Origin: Sinorhizobium mexicanum
GTDB taxonomy: Bacteria > Pseudomonadota > Alphaproteobacteria > Rhizobiales > Rhizobiaceae
Direction of reading: 5' to 3'
Assembly: GCF_013488225.1 (NCBI RefSeq)
Contig: NZ_CP041240.1
Span: 124,001-188,000, forward strand
DNA length: 64,000 nt
Under the pieces are notes generated by a model. That model made no database searches, had not been told where the DNA came from, and worked only from the letters and a program-made list of their open reading frames with translations. Positions within the stretch are counted from its first letter, which is position 1. Each line of letters begins with the position of its first letter. Positions 18,786 through 28,187 of the stretch are shown here, in pieces. Position numbers and translations under genes: made by a program.

Positions 18786-20714
18786 ATGTCACGAGAGTTT
18801 CGAACCGATATCCAGGCCTTGCGGGGTTTGGCTGTCCTGCTGGTCGTCCTTTATCATGCCCGCATCGAGCCGTTCGGGTATCTTGGCGTCGATATTTTCT
18901 TCGTGATTTCGGGCTTTCTGATCACCGGCCTCATCAAGACGCAGCTTGAGCAATCACGCTTCAGCTTTTGGGATTTCTATTATCGGCGCGCGAAACGTCT
19001 GTTGCCGGCTGCCTATGTCGTCATCGCGCTTACAACGATCGCTGCGCCTTTCTTCCTGTCAGATATGGGCATGCAGGAGTTCCGAAATCAGGTCCTCGGA
19101 GCGCTCACATTGACCGGCAATATTGTTCTCTGGTTTCAGTCGGACTATTTCGGCGGAGCCGCTGAAACGAAGCCCCTCCTGCATTTCTGGTCGCTCGCTG
19201 TCGAAGGGCAGTGTTACCTGCTGCTCCCTGCCTTCTTGGCCTTGACCCCCAAAAGATGGTGGCTCACGGGGGTTAGTTCACTCCTCGTTGCCAGCGCGGT
19301 GCTATGTTTCTATGTGGCCTTTCGTCACCCATCCGCTGCATTTTATCTTCTGCCGACCCGCTTTTGGGAAATGGCTATTGGTTCGCTCGGGGCGCTGCTT
19401 CCCGCCAGCTCTCGCGTGGCTGTCAAGGTTGCGATACTGCGCCTCCCGGCGCTAGCGCTTCTCCTCATTGTTCCCATTGCCCCTACTGGGCTTCAGAACC
19501 CGGTCATGGATGCCGCGTTGGTTTGCTTGGCAACCCTGATCCTCCTGCTTGCACCCAGCAGGAATAATGTGGCGGTTCGAGGCATGGCAAGGATCGGGGA
19601 CATCTCGTACTCGCTCTATCTGATCCATTGGCCCGTGTTCGTCTACGTGCGGTCTGCTTGGCTGGCAGAGCCTCCTGCGCTTGCGATCTATACGGCAATT
19701 GCCTTCTCAGTTGTCGCGAGTTGGGCTCTTTACCGTTTCGTGGAGGAACCCTTCCGGCGGGGGGTGGTCACGTCGCATGTACGGCTGGCCCCAGGATTCG
19801 TTGCCGCATCGATTGTTCTCGGCTTCGCACCCGCAGTCGACATTGCCGCAACCCAGAGCAAGGCGGACTTTTCGGAGATCCGGCGGATCAATTACGGCCT
19901 GGGAAGGGCATGTGATCTCACACCTGGATCGCCTCCTCATGGTGTCCCGGAGGCCTGTCAGACGACGAAAAGGCCGCAATTGCTGGTCTGGGGTGATTCA
20001 TTTGCCATGGCATTGGTTCCCGGCTTGGCCAAAACAGTCGGAGAAGCCGGATTGGCTCAACTCACCATGAGCGGATGCCTCCCCGCCATTGGCGTTGCCG
20101 CCTTCTCCAAGCGTGCAGCGTCTCCCTATCCCCGCGCCTTCGGCGAGGATTGCATTCGCTTCAATGACAGTGTCTTGGCTATCCTGAAAAGTCGGCCGGA
20201 GATACGAACTGTCGTCATCTCAAGCCCGTTTGACTCCCCTGTATCCAACGACTTCATGCTGCTTGAGAGGCGTGATGGTGCGTTCACGGAGGTTGAAACT
20301 TCGGAAGATGGAGCCGCCGAGGGTATCAAGGCTCTCGTCGAAGCCGTTCGCGCCCTGGGCAGGCGAGTGGTCGTTGTCGCTCCTCCGCCAGTCGCAAGCT
20401 TCGATATCGCCGATTGCCTTGAGCGAAAGGCAAGGGGAGGTGTTATGCTCGGGCGCCACAGTGATTGTAAGATACATGTCAGCGATTACCGCCGGATGCG
20501 ATCGCGCACGATCGAGCTCTTGAATCAAGTGGCCTCGAAGGCTGACGTAGAGGTTGTCTCTTACCGCGACTTTCTCTGCGACGACACCACATGCAAGACC
20601 GAGGTCGACGGCAAGTTCCTTTACCGAGACAGCGGTCATCTTTCCTATGAAGGCTCCGAAATTATCGCTCGAAAGGCGAGACTTGCAGAGAGGCTGATCA
20701 AAGCTGCTCGTTAG
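18786..20714 (+). CDS. Membrane O-acyltransferase fused to SGNH domain (OafA/OafB type)
   Basis: A 642-residue protein. Residues 1 to about 370 form an acyltransferase-3 domain with about ten membrane segments: FRTDIQALRGLAVLLVVLYH with its catalytic-type His, YLGVDIFFVISGFLITGLI, and LLHFWSLAVEGQCYLLLP. Residues about 390-642 form a periplasmic SGNH domain with LLVWGDSFA (Ser) and the DSGHLS Asp/His block. Such proteins move acetyl groups onto surface sugars; nodulation O-acetyltransferases NodX and NolL belong to the acyltransferase-3 family. The usual VEEQFY motif reads VEGQCY here. Nod box 3 lies upstream; a decayed paralogue lies at 23710-25654. Confidence 0.9.
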   Translation: MSREFRTDIQALRGLAVLLVVLYHARIEPFGYLGVDIFFVISGFLITGLIKTQLEQSRFSFWDFYYRRAKRLLPAAYVVIALTTIAAPFFLSDMGMQEFRNQVLGALTLTGNIVLWFQSDYFGGAAETKPLLHFWSLAVEGQCYLLLPAFLALTPKRWWLTGVSSLLVASAVLCFYVAFRHPSAAFYLLPTRFWEMAIGSLGALLPASSRVAVKVAILRLPALALLLIVPIAPTGLQNPVMDAALVCLATLILLLAPSRNNVAVRGMARIGDISYSLYLIHWPVFVYVRSAWLAEPPALAIYTAIAFSVVASWALYRFVEEPFRRGVVTSHVRLAPGFVAASIVLGFAPAVDIAATQSKADFSEIRRINYGLGRACDLTPGSPPHGVPEACQTTKRPQLLVWGDSFAMALVPGLAKTVGEAGLAQLTMSGCLPAIGVAAFSKRAASPYPRAFGEDCIRFNDSVLAILKSRPEIRTVVISSPFDSPVSNDFMLLERRDGAFTEVETSEDGAAEGIKALVEAVRALGRRVVVVAPPPVASFDIADCLERKARGGVMLGRHSDCKIHVSDYRRMRSRTIELLNQVASKADVEVVSYRDFLCDDTTCKTEVDGKFLYRDSGHLSYEGSEIIARKARLAERLIKAAR

Positions 20715-21332
20715 AGCGTTTTTCCAATGGATCCAGTTCACCTTTCGAAACGCAGCTGATTTCTTGGGTCGGAGTGAACCGCCCGTGAACATACCCAAGG
20801 ACTGCGGTATCCGGCAAATGCCTCGCCGTTGCCGCACAATGGCTGAAGGCCCTCTTGAGCATGCATGCGGTGGCGCTGTCTTGCGGCGTGATAAAAAGCT
20901 CCCTCTGCTTTTTGACCTAAGTCTTCGCCACAGGCACCCAGCGATCGTAAACCGGCATTCCAAGCCGATAGGTAGTCGTGGCAGTGATTGTTGCTCCAGC
21001 GAATGCGGTCCGAAGCACCGGATGCAGCCGATCGAGCCTTCTGGCGAACGCGTTACGAGGACGAACGCTCCGATCGCAACTGGCCGGGTTGCTGCGGCTT
21101 GCGCCGCGGCAAGTATTTGCCCCTGTCCGGAGCGTCTCGCGCGACAGGCTCATGACATCAAGGCGTATTCAAGGAACTCGATCGCCTTGTGATTCCGAGA
21201 AACTCGAATCCGAGAAATCCAGCACGTATCCGCCCCTCGAGCGAAGTCGACGAAGTCAGTCAAACAGGCGCAGGTCAATGGATCGTGACGAGCTAGTCTA
21301 ATGGACTTTTCTCCCCACAGGGTCGCCTTGTG
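20715..21332. other. Gap without recognisable gene
   Basis: About 620 bp. Frames on both strands look like chance or decayed sequence. It lies between the intact acyltransferase and the AbiE module. Confidence 0.45.
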
Positions 21333-22370
21333 CTATTTGTTTATTGTTTCTTGGAGAGCCGCGAGTTTCTCAAGTATTTCGACGAGGGGTGGCGGGCTCT
21401 CATCGAACATCATGAGGGCCATTGCCCTGTAGTCGGCGCGGAGATCCTTGATCCGCCTTTCGTCCGGCAAGAGCCGTAGCGCGCCTGGACGGGCGGTGTC
21501 GTAACTGGCCCAGCCGGAACGAAAGAAGGTTGCCTTGTGCTTGGCGACCTGAGCGAGAAGCTCGAAATCGGTGGCGGCGGCTTTGCCCTCGTCCGTGCCG
21601 AGGAGCATCGCGAGATCGTAGTAGTGTCGCGAAAAATATTGCGGCGTCGGAGACTCGGCGGGGCGATGTGCCTCCGCATGCAATGCGGTCGCCTTCTCCC
21701 AGAAGGTGCGGCGGGCGGAGAGGACGGTGACGGTGCTCTCAGGCTCCTCAAAGAAGTGGGGATAGTCCTCCGCCGCATATGGGCGAATGATCCTCTGTTC
21801 AGTGGGCCATGGATCGCCGCGCGCGCCGAGTTCGAGCTTCACCCGTGGGGTGATGTAGGCCATGCCTTCATATTCGGAGGTAGGTAGCACGGTCGGATAG
21901 AGGAAGTTCACCGTCTGCGCGTCGCTGGCGTCGATTTCCAACGACCATTCGCCTTTGGTCGGCTCGCCGAGTTGCTCGACGATGGCGAATCGAAGAGCCG
22001 GAAGCAGCTTCTCCGCAATATGCTTCTCGACATCGCTCACCAGGGCTTCAATAAGTTTGTTCGCCTGCTTCTTGCTGATGCCTTCCTTCTCGGGATCGCG
22101 GTCGCCCGTGTAGCCGAGATCCGCTCGATCGAAAGACAGGTCGATATCTTCGGAAAAGCGACGGATTGCGCCGAACGCCTTGGAAAGGGACGTGCCACCT
22201 TTGAAGACAAGGGTGGCGGTATCCTTCTCAGGCAGGCCGAAAAGCCGCTTCAACGTCCAGCAGACCCAGAAGTCCTTTTCGATGATCGTATTGGCGACTC
22301 CTCGGCCAGCGCCTGTTTCGCCAAAGAGGGCTGCCCGATCCCCGGCTGGAAGAAGAGCTACCTTATCCAT
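21333..22370 (-). CDS. AbiEii-type nucleotidyltransferase toxin
   Basis: About 345 residues from the ATG at 22370 (MDKVALLPAGDRAALFGETG). Hallmarks: IIEKDFWVCWTLKRLF, then LVFKGGTSLSKAFGAIRRFSEDIDL, the DNA polymerase beta-like GGTSLSK and SEDIDL nucleotide and metal-binding motifs of AbiEii toxins. C-terminal helical region includes YFSRHYYDLAMLL. AbiEii toxins are GTP-dependent nucleotidyltransferases that arrest growth and can abort phage infection. It overlaps the antitoxin gene by 8 bp. Upstream in-frame residues are Arg-rich antisense-like and were excluded. Confidence 0.92.
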   Translation of the reverse strand: MDKVALLPAGDRAALFGETGAGRGVANTIIEKDFWVCWTLKRLFGLPEKDTATLVFKGGTSLSKAFGAIRRFSEDIDLSFDRADLGYTGDRDPEKEGISKKQANKLIEALVSDVEKHIAEKLLPALRFAIVEQLGEPTKGEWSLEIDASDAQTVNFLYPTVLPTSEYEGMAYITPRVKLELGARGDPWPTEQRIIRPYAAEDYPHFFEEPESTVTVLSARRTFWEKATALHAEAHRPAESPTPQYFSRHYYDLAMLLGTDEGKAAATDFELLAQVAKHKATFFRSGWASYDTARPGALRLLPDERRIKDLRADYRAMALMMFDESPPPLVEILEKLAALQETINK

Positions 22371-22992
22371 CGATCTCACCCGACGCCGCATTGGCGATCG
22401 AAACAAGCGTCGGCCGCATCCAGGCGGGAGCTTGGACCGCAGTCGATGCGAGCTTCTTCTTGTCGCTGACCGAAAGACGACGGGCCGCGATCTGCGCAAC
22501 GTCGCGGGCACGTACCGCCCCCACGTGACGAAGGGCCTGTACGACTGTGCCGGCCGCGCTACCCGGAGCGATCAGATGCTTGGGCGAGGCGTGACGCAGA
22601 TCGACCACGCGCTTGCCCAGTACGACACGGCGGGAGGGGCCATCGGTCAGATAGATGCTCTTTGCCGGAACCTGAGTGGAAAGACCGAGCGCGTTCGCTG
22701 CACGCGCACCCGCGATCTGCACATGGGATCCAGTCTCCCGCGCCAATGCTTGCGCGACATCGTCGGGAGTCGGCGAAAGGGGACCAAGTTGCGGATGGAC
22801 CTTCGGGAAGTCGTACAGGCCTCGCGCTAGGCGCCGAAGCTTTCCAGCCTTGACCAGTCGGGAGAGCGCCTGGTCGACCGCCGCGCGTTCAGCCACATCC
22901 AGGAAGTCGCTAGGCGTGAAAACCCCACCACGCCCGCGTGCACGGGCGCGCCTCATGATCTGATCCGGTACTGAGGTCGCAGTGGTTTTCAT
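22363..22992 (-). CDS. AbiEi-type antitoxin (winged-helix repressor, DUF6088 class)
   Basis: A 209-residue protein with an N-terminal winged helix (GGVFTPSDFLDVAERAAVDQ, ALSRLVKAGKLRRLARGLYD) and the C-terminal antitoxin domain typical of AbiEi/DUF6088. It lies just before the toxin with an 8-bp overlap, the usual antitoxin-first order. AbiEi proteins bind inverted repeats in their own promoter, and such a repeat lies directly before this start codon. Confidence 0.9.
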   Translation of the reverse strand: MKTTATSVPDQIMRRARARGRGGVFTPSDFLDVAERAAVDQALSRLVKAGKLRRLARGLYDFPKVHPQLGPLSPTPDDVAQALARETGSHVQIAGARAANALGLSTQVPAKSIYLTDGPSRRVVLGKRVVDLRHASPKHLIAPGSAAGTVVQALRHVGAVRARDVAQIAARRLSVSDKKKLASTAVQAPAWMRPTLVSIANAASGEIDG

Positions 22993-23024
22993 ATGTCAGA
23001 AAATAGCCCACATTTTTCTGACAT
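22993..23024 (-). promoter_or_regulatory. Probable AbiEi operator, 11-bp inverted repeat
   Basis: Perfect arms ATGTCAGAAAA (22993-23003) and TTTTCTGACAT (23014-23024) with a 10-bp spacer, directly upstream of the antitoxin ATG at 22992. Position and symmetry fit negative autoregulation by AbiEi. Confidence 0.8.
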
Positions 23025-23428
23025 TCAAGGTCGGAGTGTTGCGCGATCTGAAGCGAGGCGAGAACCTACGCTCTGGCTTGTTTGGAACGCATCGAAAATC
23101 TATCCAGAGACATACCCCGCTGCCCAAATCGACGATGAAGCCAGTTGTCGAGGAAGTATGGTTTTACATGGCGATCAAGATCGCTACCTCGCCAAGCCCG
23201 AGGAAAGAAGTTTTTCGACCCGCGCGCCAATTGCCGGAAACATGAATTTCAGAAAAGGCAGCGTCTCGGGATCTGGCAGAAAGCGCTCCTTACCATCCAG
23301 GATCGCCTGTCGCATGACCTGTGATCGTTTCGCCCATTTTCCTTTTTTTCCTGGGCTTTTATCAGATCATCGCATTCGTCTTCTCGAAGAGCAAAGCCAT
23401 AGTCAGCGCGTGTTCCGAGTATGCGAGC
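23025..23428. other. Gap between AbiE operator and nod box 4
   Basis: About 400 bp; plus-strand frames are present but not recognisable. Presumably holds the AbiE promoter. Confidence 0.4.
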
Positions 23429-23496
23429 GATCCAGCGCCTGGATGCAGGTCATCCAAACAATCGATTTACGAATTACCGGACATGCTTCATTAGAG
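23429..23496 (+). promoter_or_regulatory. Nod box 4 (one T short)
   Basis: Plus strand reads ATCCAGCGCCTGGATG, then CATCCAAACAATCGATTTAC, GAATT and a CATTAGA tail. It matches nod box 3 closely but the TTTT run is TTT, which alters the spacing to the last half. It points at the decayed acyltransferase copy about 215 bp downstream. Confidence 0.85.
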
Positions 23497-23709
23497 GAGC
23501 ATCAATTGACCGAAATCAAGCACACAACACCTGCTGCCGGCGACTTTCTTCGTCATTGGGGAGGAAACGGACAACGTGTCGAAATCAATCCAGCGAATGA
23601 TTCCAGACGGCGCCATTTTTCACTTCGTTCCTACAGACAACTATGGCTGACAACGTGCCTCGAGTCCTCAGTTTCATCCACTTAAATCGAGAATTTCATC
23701 AGGTCTTCC

Positions 23710-25654
23710 ATGCCGAGAGAATTTCGAACTGATATCCAGGCATTGCGAGGTCTGGCTGTACTGCTGGTTGTCGTTTATCATGCCCGTGTCGAGCCGTTTG
23801 CAGCGGGTTATCTTGGCGTTGATATTTTTTTTGTGATTTCGGGCTTCCTGATCACAGGTCTCATCAAGACGCAGCTTGAGCAATCACGCTTCAGCTTTTG
23901 GGAATTCTATTATCAACGTGCGAAACGTCTGTTGCGGGCGGCCTATGTCGTCATTGCGCTCACAACGATCGCTGCGCCCTTCTTTCTGTCAGACGTCGGC
24001 CTGCGGGAGTTTCGTACTCAGGTCCTCGGGGCGCTTACATTTACAGCCGGTATCGTTTTTTTGGTTTCAGTCGGACTATTTTGGCGGAGCCGCCGAAACG
24101 AAGCCCCTTCTGCATTTCTGGTCGCTCGCTGTCGAAGAACAGTATTATCTGCTGCTTCCTGCTTTCTTGGCTTTGACTCCCAAGAGATGGTGGCTCACGG
24201 GAGTTAGTTCGCTCCTCGTTGCCAGCGTCGTGCTATGCCTTTACGTGGCTTCTCGTGACCCATCCGCTGCATTTTATCTTCTACCGACCCGATTTTGGGA
24301 AATAGCCATTGGTTCGTTCGGGGCTTTGCTTCCCGGCAGCCCTCGCGTGCTGCCAAGCTTGCGGCGCTGCGCCTCCCGGCGCTCACGCTTCTCCTTGTTA
24401 TTCCCGTTGCCCCTGTTGGCTCCCAGCACCCTGGCGTGGATGCAGCTTTGGTTGGTTTGGGAACCCTGATCCTCCTGCTTGCACCCAGCAGGAATAATGT
24501 GGCAGTTCGAGGCATGGCGAGGATTGGGGACATCTCGTACTCGCTCTATCTGATCCATTGGCCCGTGCTCGTCTATGTGAGGGCTGTTTGGCTGGCAGAG
24601 CCGCCTGCGCTTGCGATCTATGCGGCAGTTGCTTTCTCTTTTGTTGCGAGCTTAGCTCTTCACCGTTTCGTGGAGGAGCCGTTTCGGCAGGGGCTCGTCA
24701 TGTCTCGCAGGAGGATGGCCTCAGGCCTGCTCGCCGTATCGGTTTATTCTCGGCTTCGCACCCTCAGTCGCAATTGCCGAAACCCAAAGTAAGGTCGACT
24801 TTGCTGAGATCCGACGCATCAATTACGGCTTGGGAAGCGCATGTGTTTTCAGTCCCGGATCGCCTCCTCAGGGTATCCCGGAGGCTTGCCAGACGACGGG
24901 ACAGGCCGCGATTTGCTGGTCTGGGGCGATTCATTTGCGATGGCACTGGTTCCCGGCTTGGCTAAAACAGTCGGAGAAGCCGGACTGGCTCAGCTCACCA
25001 TGAGCGCATGCCTCCCCGCCATTGGCGTTGCTGCCTTCTCGAAGAGCTCAACAACCACTCCCTATTACCCCCGTGCCTTTGGCATGGACTGTATTCGCTT
25101 CAATGACAGTGTTCTGGACATCCTGAAAAATCGCCCCGGAGGTGAGCACCGTCGTCATTTCAAGCCCATTTGCCACCGCCGTATCGAAGGACTTTATGCT
25201 GCTCAAAAGGAGTAATGATACTTTCGCGGAGGTTGAAGCTTCGGTAGATGGAGCCGCCGAGGGTATCAAGTCTCTCGTCGAAGCTGTTCGCGCCCTGGGC
25301 AAGCGAGTGGTCGTTGTTGCTCCTCCGCCAGTCGCAAGTTTCGATATCGCCGATTGCCTTGAGCGAAAGGCAAGGGGAGGTGTTATGCTCGGGCGCTACA
25401 GTGATTGTAAGATACATGTCAGCGATTATCGCCGGATGCGATCGCGCACGCTCGAGTTCTTGAATCAAGTGGCCTCGAAGGCTGACGTAGAGGTTGTCTC
25501 TTACCACGACTTTCTCTGCGACGACATCACATGCAAGACCGAGATCGACGGCAAATTCCTTTATCGAGACAGCGGTCATCTTTCCTATGAAGGTTCCGAG
25601 ATCATCGCTCGAAAGACGAAACTTGCTGAGAAGCTCATCAGGGCTGCTCGGTAG
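23710..25654 (+). pseudogene. Second acyltransferase-SGNH copy, multiply frameshifted
   Basis: Homologous over its whole length to the protein at 18786-20714, but broken into five or six overlapping frames. The frame changes near 24055 (in a T run), 24345, 24735, 24895 and 25135. The last part (TVVISSPFATAVSKDF to LIRAAR) keeps the SGNH DSGHLS block. It retains the family-like VEEQYY motif where the intact copy reads VEGQCY. It has its own nod box. It looks like a segmental duplication with decay of one copy, the AbiE module now lying between them. Confidence 0.9.
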
Positions 25655-25740
25655 AGCATGATCCACAAATGGGTTCGAATCATCCAGCTCGTGATCCGGC
25701 CCGGTGCTCGTCCTCATGGTTGCGTTGACGTCTTTGGAAG

Positions 25741-26725
25741 TCAGAACGAGCCCTTGAGCCCGAAGGAGATCGAGATCGCCTCGAAATTCGCCCCGCCTCA
25801 TCCTTCGTCCACGGGAGGCGGGTTCCGTCCAACAGGTCCCGTATTTCCATCTTGCCGCGGTTGTGAAACACGCGCTCGAACGAACCGGACAGATAAAGCG
25901 AAGCACCTGGCGTCAATGCGTAATTGACCGCAACCGTGGCGCCAATCGCCGGCGCCGGATCCATATCGTCAGATAACGCCGGGCCGCCGAGGTGGTCCGT
26001 CGATGTCCCTGATACCCAAGCTCAAGCCGCCCTGAATGCCGCCGCGGATCCTGAGATCGCCGATGGCCTGATGGCCGCTCAGGCCGATGAAGCTAACCGG
26101 AACCTTTTGCCGATAGCTGTTTCTAATTCCCGGTCTGCCCATACAACGGGCTGATCGCGGAAGCCATCCTCGCTCGAATGGGTGCCCGATCCGCCATAGG
26201 CTGTCCACTGAATGTCAGTGTAGCGCAAACCGGCGCCGATCGTGATACTGCTGGTCTCATTGCTGTAGATGATCCGATCCAATTCGATTGCTCCGGCGAC
26301 ATAATGATCGGTGTTGGGGTGGGTTGAGCGATCGCTCCAGTCATCGTGCCCAGGACTCAGCCAGTCGGTGTCGACCATATGACCAGGTGCCGCCGGTGCC
26401 GAAGTTGACGCTGCCCTTCACGCTCCCGGTCGTCGTCGATCTGCGCGTCTGCACCGGCGGTGAAAAGGGTGATCCCCTTGCTCTCCCAGTTCAGCTGACT
26501 GCACTTGTGGCCCTTTGCGCTCCCCAACCCGAGTTTGTGCACGACTGTGAGCCGTTGTAGACAAATTCCTGGGCCTTGATGTTAGTAAGGCCGATTCCGC
26601 CGAAAGCGATGAAAGTGCCATTGTCGGAGGAAAACAGAACGTCGTGTGCGGCAGCGAGTGACGGAGTGGCCACCAAAAAATAGGAATTGACTGCGGATCC
26701 GGCGATGACGCGCCTTGATCAGCTG
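25741..26725 (-). pseudogene. Omptin-family outer-membrane protease, decayed
   Basis: Minus-strand fragments in several frames assemble into an omptin beta-barrel protease. There is a signal-like segment and SSDNGTFIAFGGIGLTNIKA (26590-26680), SQLNWESKGITLFTAG (26470-26530), MVDTDW with the DxD catalytic pair plus SDRSTHPNTDHY (26310-26380), then IRGGIQGGLSLGIRD, NYALTPGASLYLSGSFERVF (25870-25940) and the barrel end ISISFGLKGSF with stop at 25741. At least four frame changes and no clean start. Omptins cleave host peptides between basic residues. Nod box 5 lies about 430 bp upstream on the same strand. Confidence 0.82.
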
Positions 26726-27151
26726 ACCACGTGTTTCGTCCACCGCCTCCGTGTCGAGCCTGAGCTTCCACGCCTCTAACGCTCTTGTGGGGCATTAGAC
26801 TTGCGCTCAGCGCACGCCACCGCCGTTGATGGAACCGCTTCGCGCTGCCGCCGAGCGGCAGCCCGCGTCAAGCCGTCCGGCGACTGCACGTACGTTTGGC
26901 GCATGTCGTTGTCCTTTGCTGAAGAGCGATCGAATTGTCAGCACGAGGCAGACACCGCCGCGCGGATATCTTTGCCGAAACAGCGACCGCACGAGCGCAT
27001 TGCCTGCGAGCGCGCTGGAAAGCTGCGCCTGATCGCGCTCGCCTCCTCGGCGATTTTACCTGAAAGCAGTACCCAGGGACACGTCTGGGAGGTGTCCTGA
27101 CACCGGTTCTGAGGGGCTCGGCGTGTAGGTCGACGTGTCCCTGGGCATGTA
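26726..27151. other. Leader between nod box 5 and the omptin pseudogene
   Basis: About 425 bp without a recognisable gene on either strand. Confidence 0.4.
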
Positions 27152-27220
27152 CCTAATGCAACATCCCGTACGAACCGCAAAAATCGATTTCTTGGATGGC
27201 GCCGATCCACCCTACGGATG
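27152..27220 (-). promoter_or_regulatory. Nod box 5
   Basis: Minus strand reads CATCCGTAGGGTGGATCG, then CATCCAAGAAATCGATTTTT, then a GTTGCATTAGG tail identical to that of nod box 2. All blocks present with near-normal spacing. Directed at the omptin pseudogene. Confidence 0.88.
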
Positions 27221-27479
27221 AATGAAGACATGTGTGGGCCGAGGCGAGAGATTCGGTAATGTCTGCGTCACAGTAGTCGTAGCCAACTGTCCGACGAGCC
27301 GTCGTCCTTCACCTCGAGCAGGATACTGGCCGACCAGCTCCCCTGGTTGTCCGGGTTTATAAGTGACCCTATGTATGCATACCCCACCGCTCCCTACGAC
27401 GGCTAACATGTTCTCCAGCGAACAAGTGGCATGAAGTCCTGCGAACGGCTCGACGGCACTCGGATTCTTCAAGGGCAAA

Positions 27480-27609
27480 AGGGCCGCCTCCCACTGTCTG
27501 GCTCTCCTCCGGTACGGACGGGACGAATTACAGCCTCGTCAACCGTGTCGTGACGGCGGGCGGCAGGACGTACGACCAGACAGTGCGGCTCAAGGTGAGG
27601 GCGAAGTAG
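27480..27609 (+). pseudogene. C-terminal fragment of a phage-type protein
   Basis: A plus-strand open fragment ends at TAG 27607-27609 and reads WLSSGTDGTNYSLVNRVVTA then GGRTYDQTVRLKVRAK. This resembles the C-terminus of small phage structural proteins that I recall from rhizobial prophages. No start or upstream partner, so a remnant. It ends directly against the BrnA stop codon. Confidence 0.5.
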
Positions 27610-27936
27610 TTAACCGGCCTTCTTCAACCCGGCAGCCTTCCTAAGGTCGTCGTTCATCCGGCTTTGCCAGCCTTTGCCGCAGTTCTTTTTGTAATAGTCA
27701 ATGATATCCGGATCGAGGCGAATGGATATCTGCTGCCTTGGGTTCTCAACTGCCGGTCGGCCTCTGGCACGCTTGATGCTCTCGGCCAGGTCCGGGAAAG
27801 CCTCAGCAAAAGGCTTTGCCTGCCTAAGCTGCTCGTCGGTGGCCTCTGGGGCGTCTGGGTCGCTGGCTATCTTGCGCTGAATATCTGCCTCCTCCTTGTC
27901 GGAGATCCGGCGGATGCGGCGGGATAGATTGGTCAT
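27610..27936 (-). CDS. brnA: BrnA-type antitoxin
   Basis: A 108-residue protein with an N-terminal basic region (NLSRRIRRISDKEEADIQRK) and a C-terminal ribbon-helix-helix (RQQISIRLDPDIIDYYKKNC), the layout of BrnA antitoxins, which neutralise BrnT and repress the brnTA promoter. The ATG overlaps the brnT stop by 4 bp, standard for the toxin-first brnTA order. Intact, in contrast to its toxin gene. Confidence 0.88.
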   Translation of the reverse strand: MTNLSRRIRRISDKEEADIQRKIASDPDAPEATDEQLRQAKPFAEAFPDLAESIKRARGRPAVENPRQQISIRLDPDIIDYYKKNCGKGWQSRMNDDLRKAAGLKKAG

Positions 27937-28178
27937 AGTAAGCTCCTTTCCTTCCGGTTGGCGTCACGCATGGAGATAATCGAAACGCCTTCCGAACCAA
28001 GGCGGGCGAAGACTACGGCAATCACACCATTGCGCAGAACGCCGATCGCCGTGAAGCGACCTTCCTTGGCCGGGACCACCACAGACGAAGCGAAAAATTC
28101 CATGTCCAGATCGGCGAAATCATAGCCGTGCTTGGCGATGTTGGTTTTGCGCTTGGTTTAGTCGTGGGTGATCTTCAT
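27933..28178 (-). pseudogene. brnT: BrnT-type toxin with nonsense codon
   Basis: The minus-strand frame from ATG 28178 reads MKITHD, then TAA at 28158-28160, then continues open as TKRKTNIAKHGYDFADLDME to the stop overlapping brnA. The post-stop part is a normal BrnT (KHGYDFADL, AKEGRFTAIG, IISMRDANRKERSLL). BrnT is a small RelE-fold ribonuclease. The stop falls at codon 7, where the family has an acidic or basic residue, so the toxin is probably dead. Reinitiation at the downstream Met (DLDME) would lose the first strand and key N-terminal residues. Confidence 0.88.
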
Positions 28179-28187
28179 GCATTTGTT

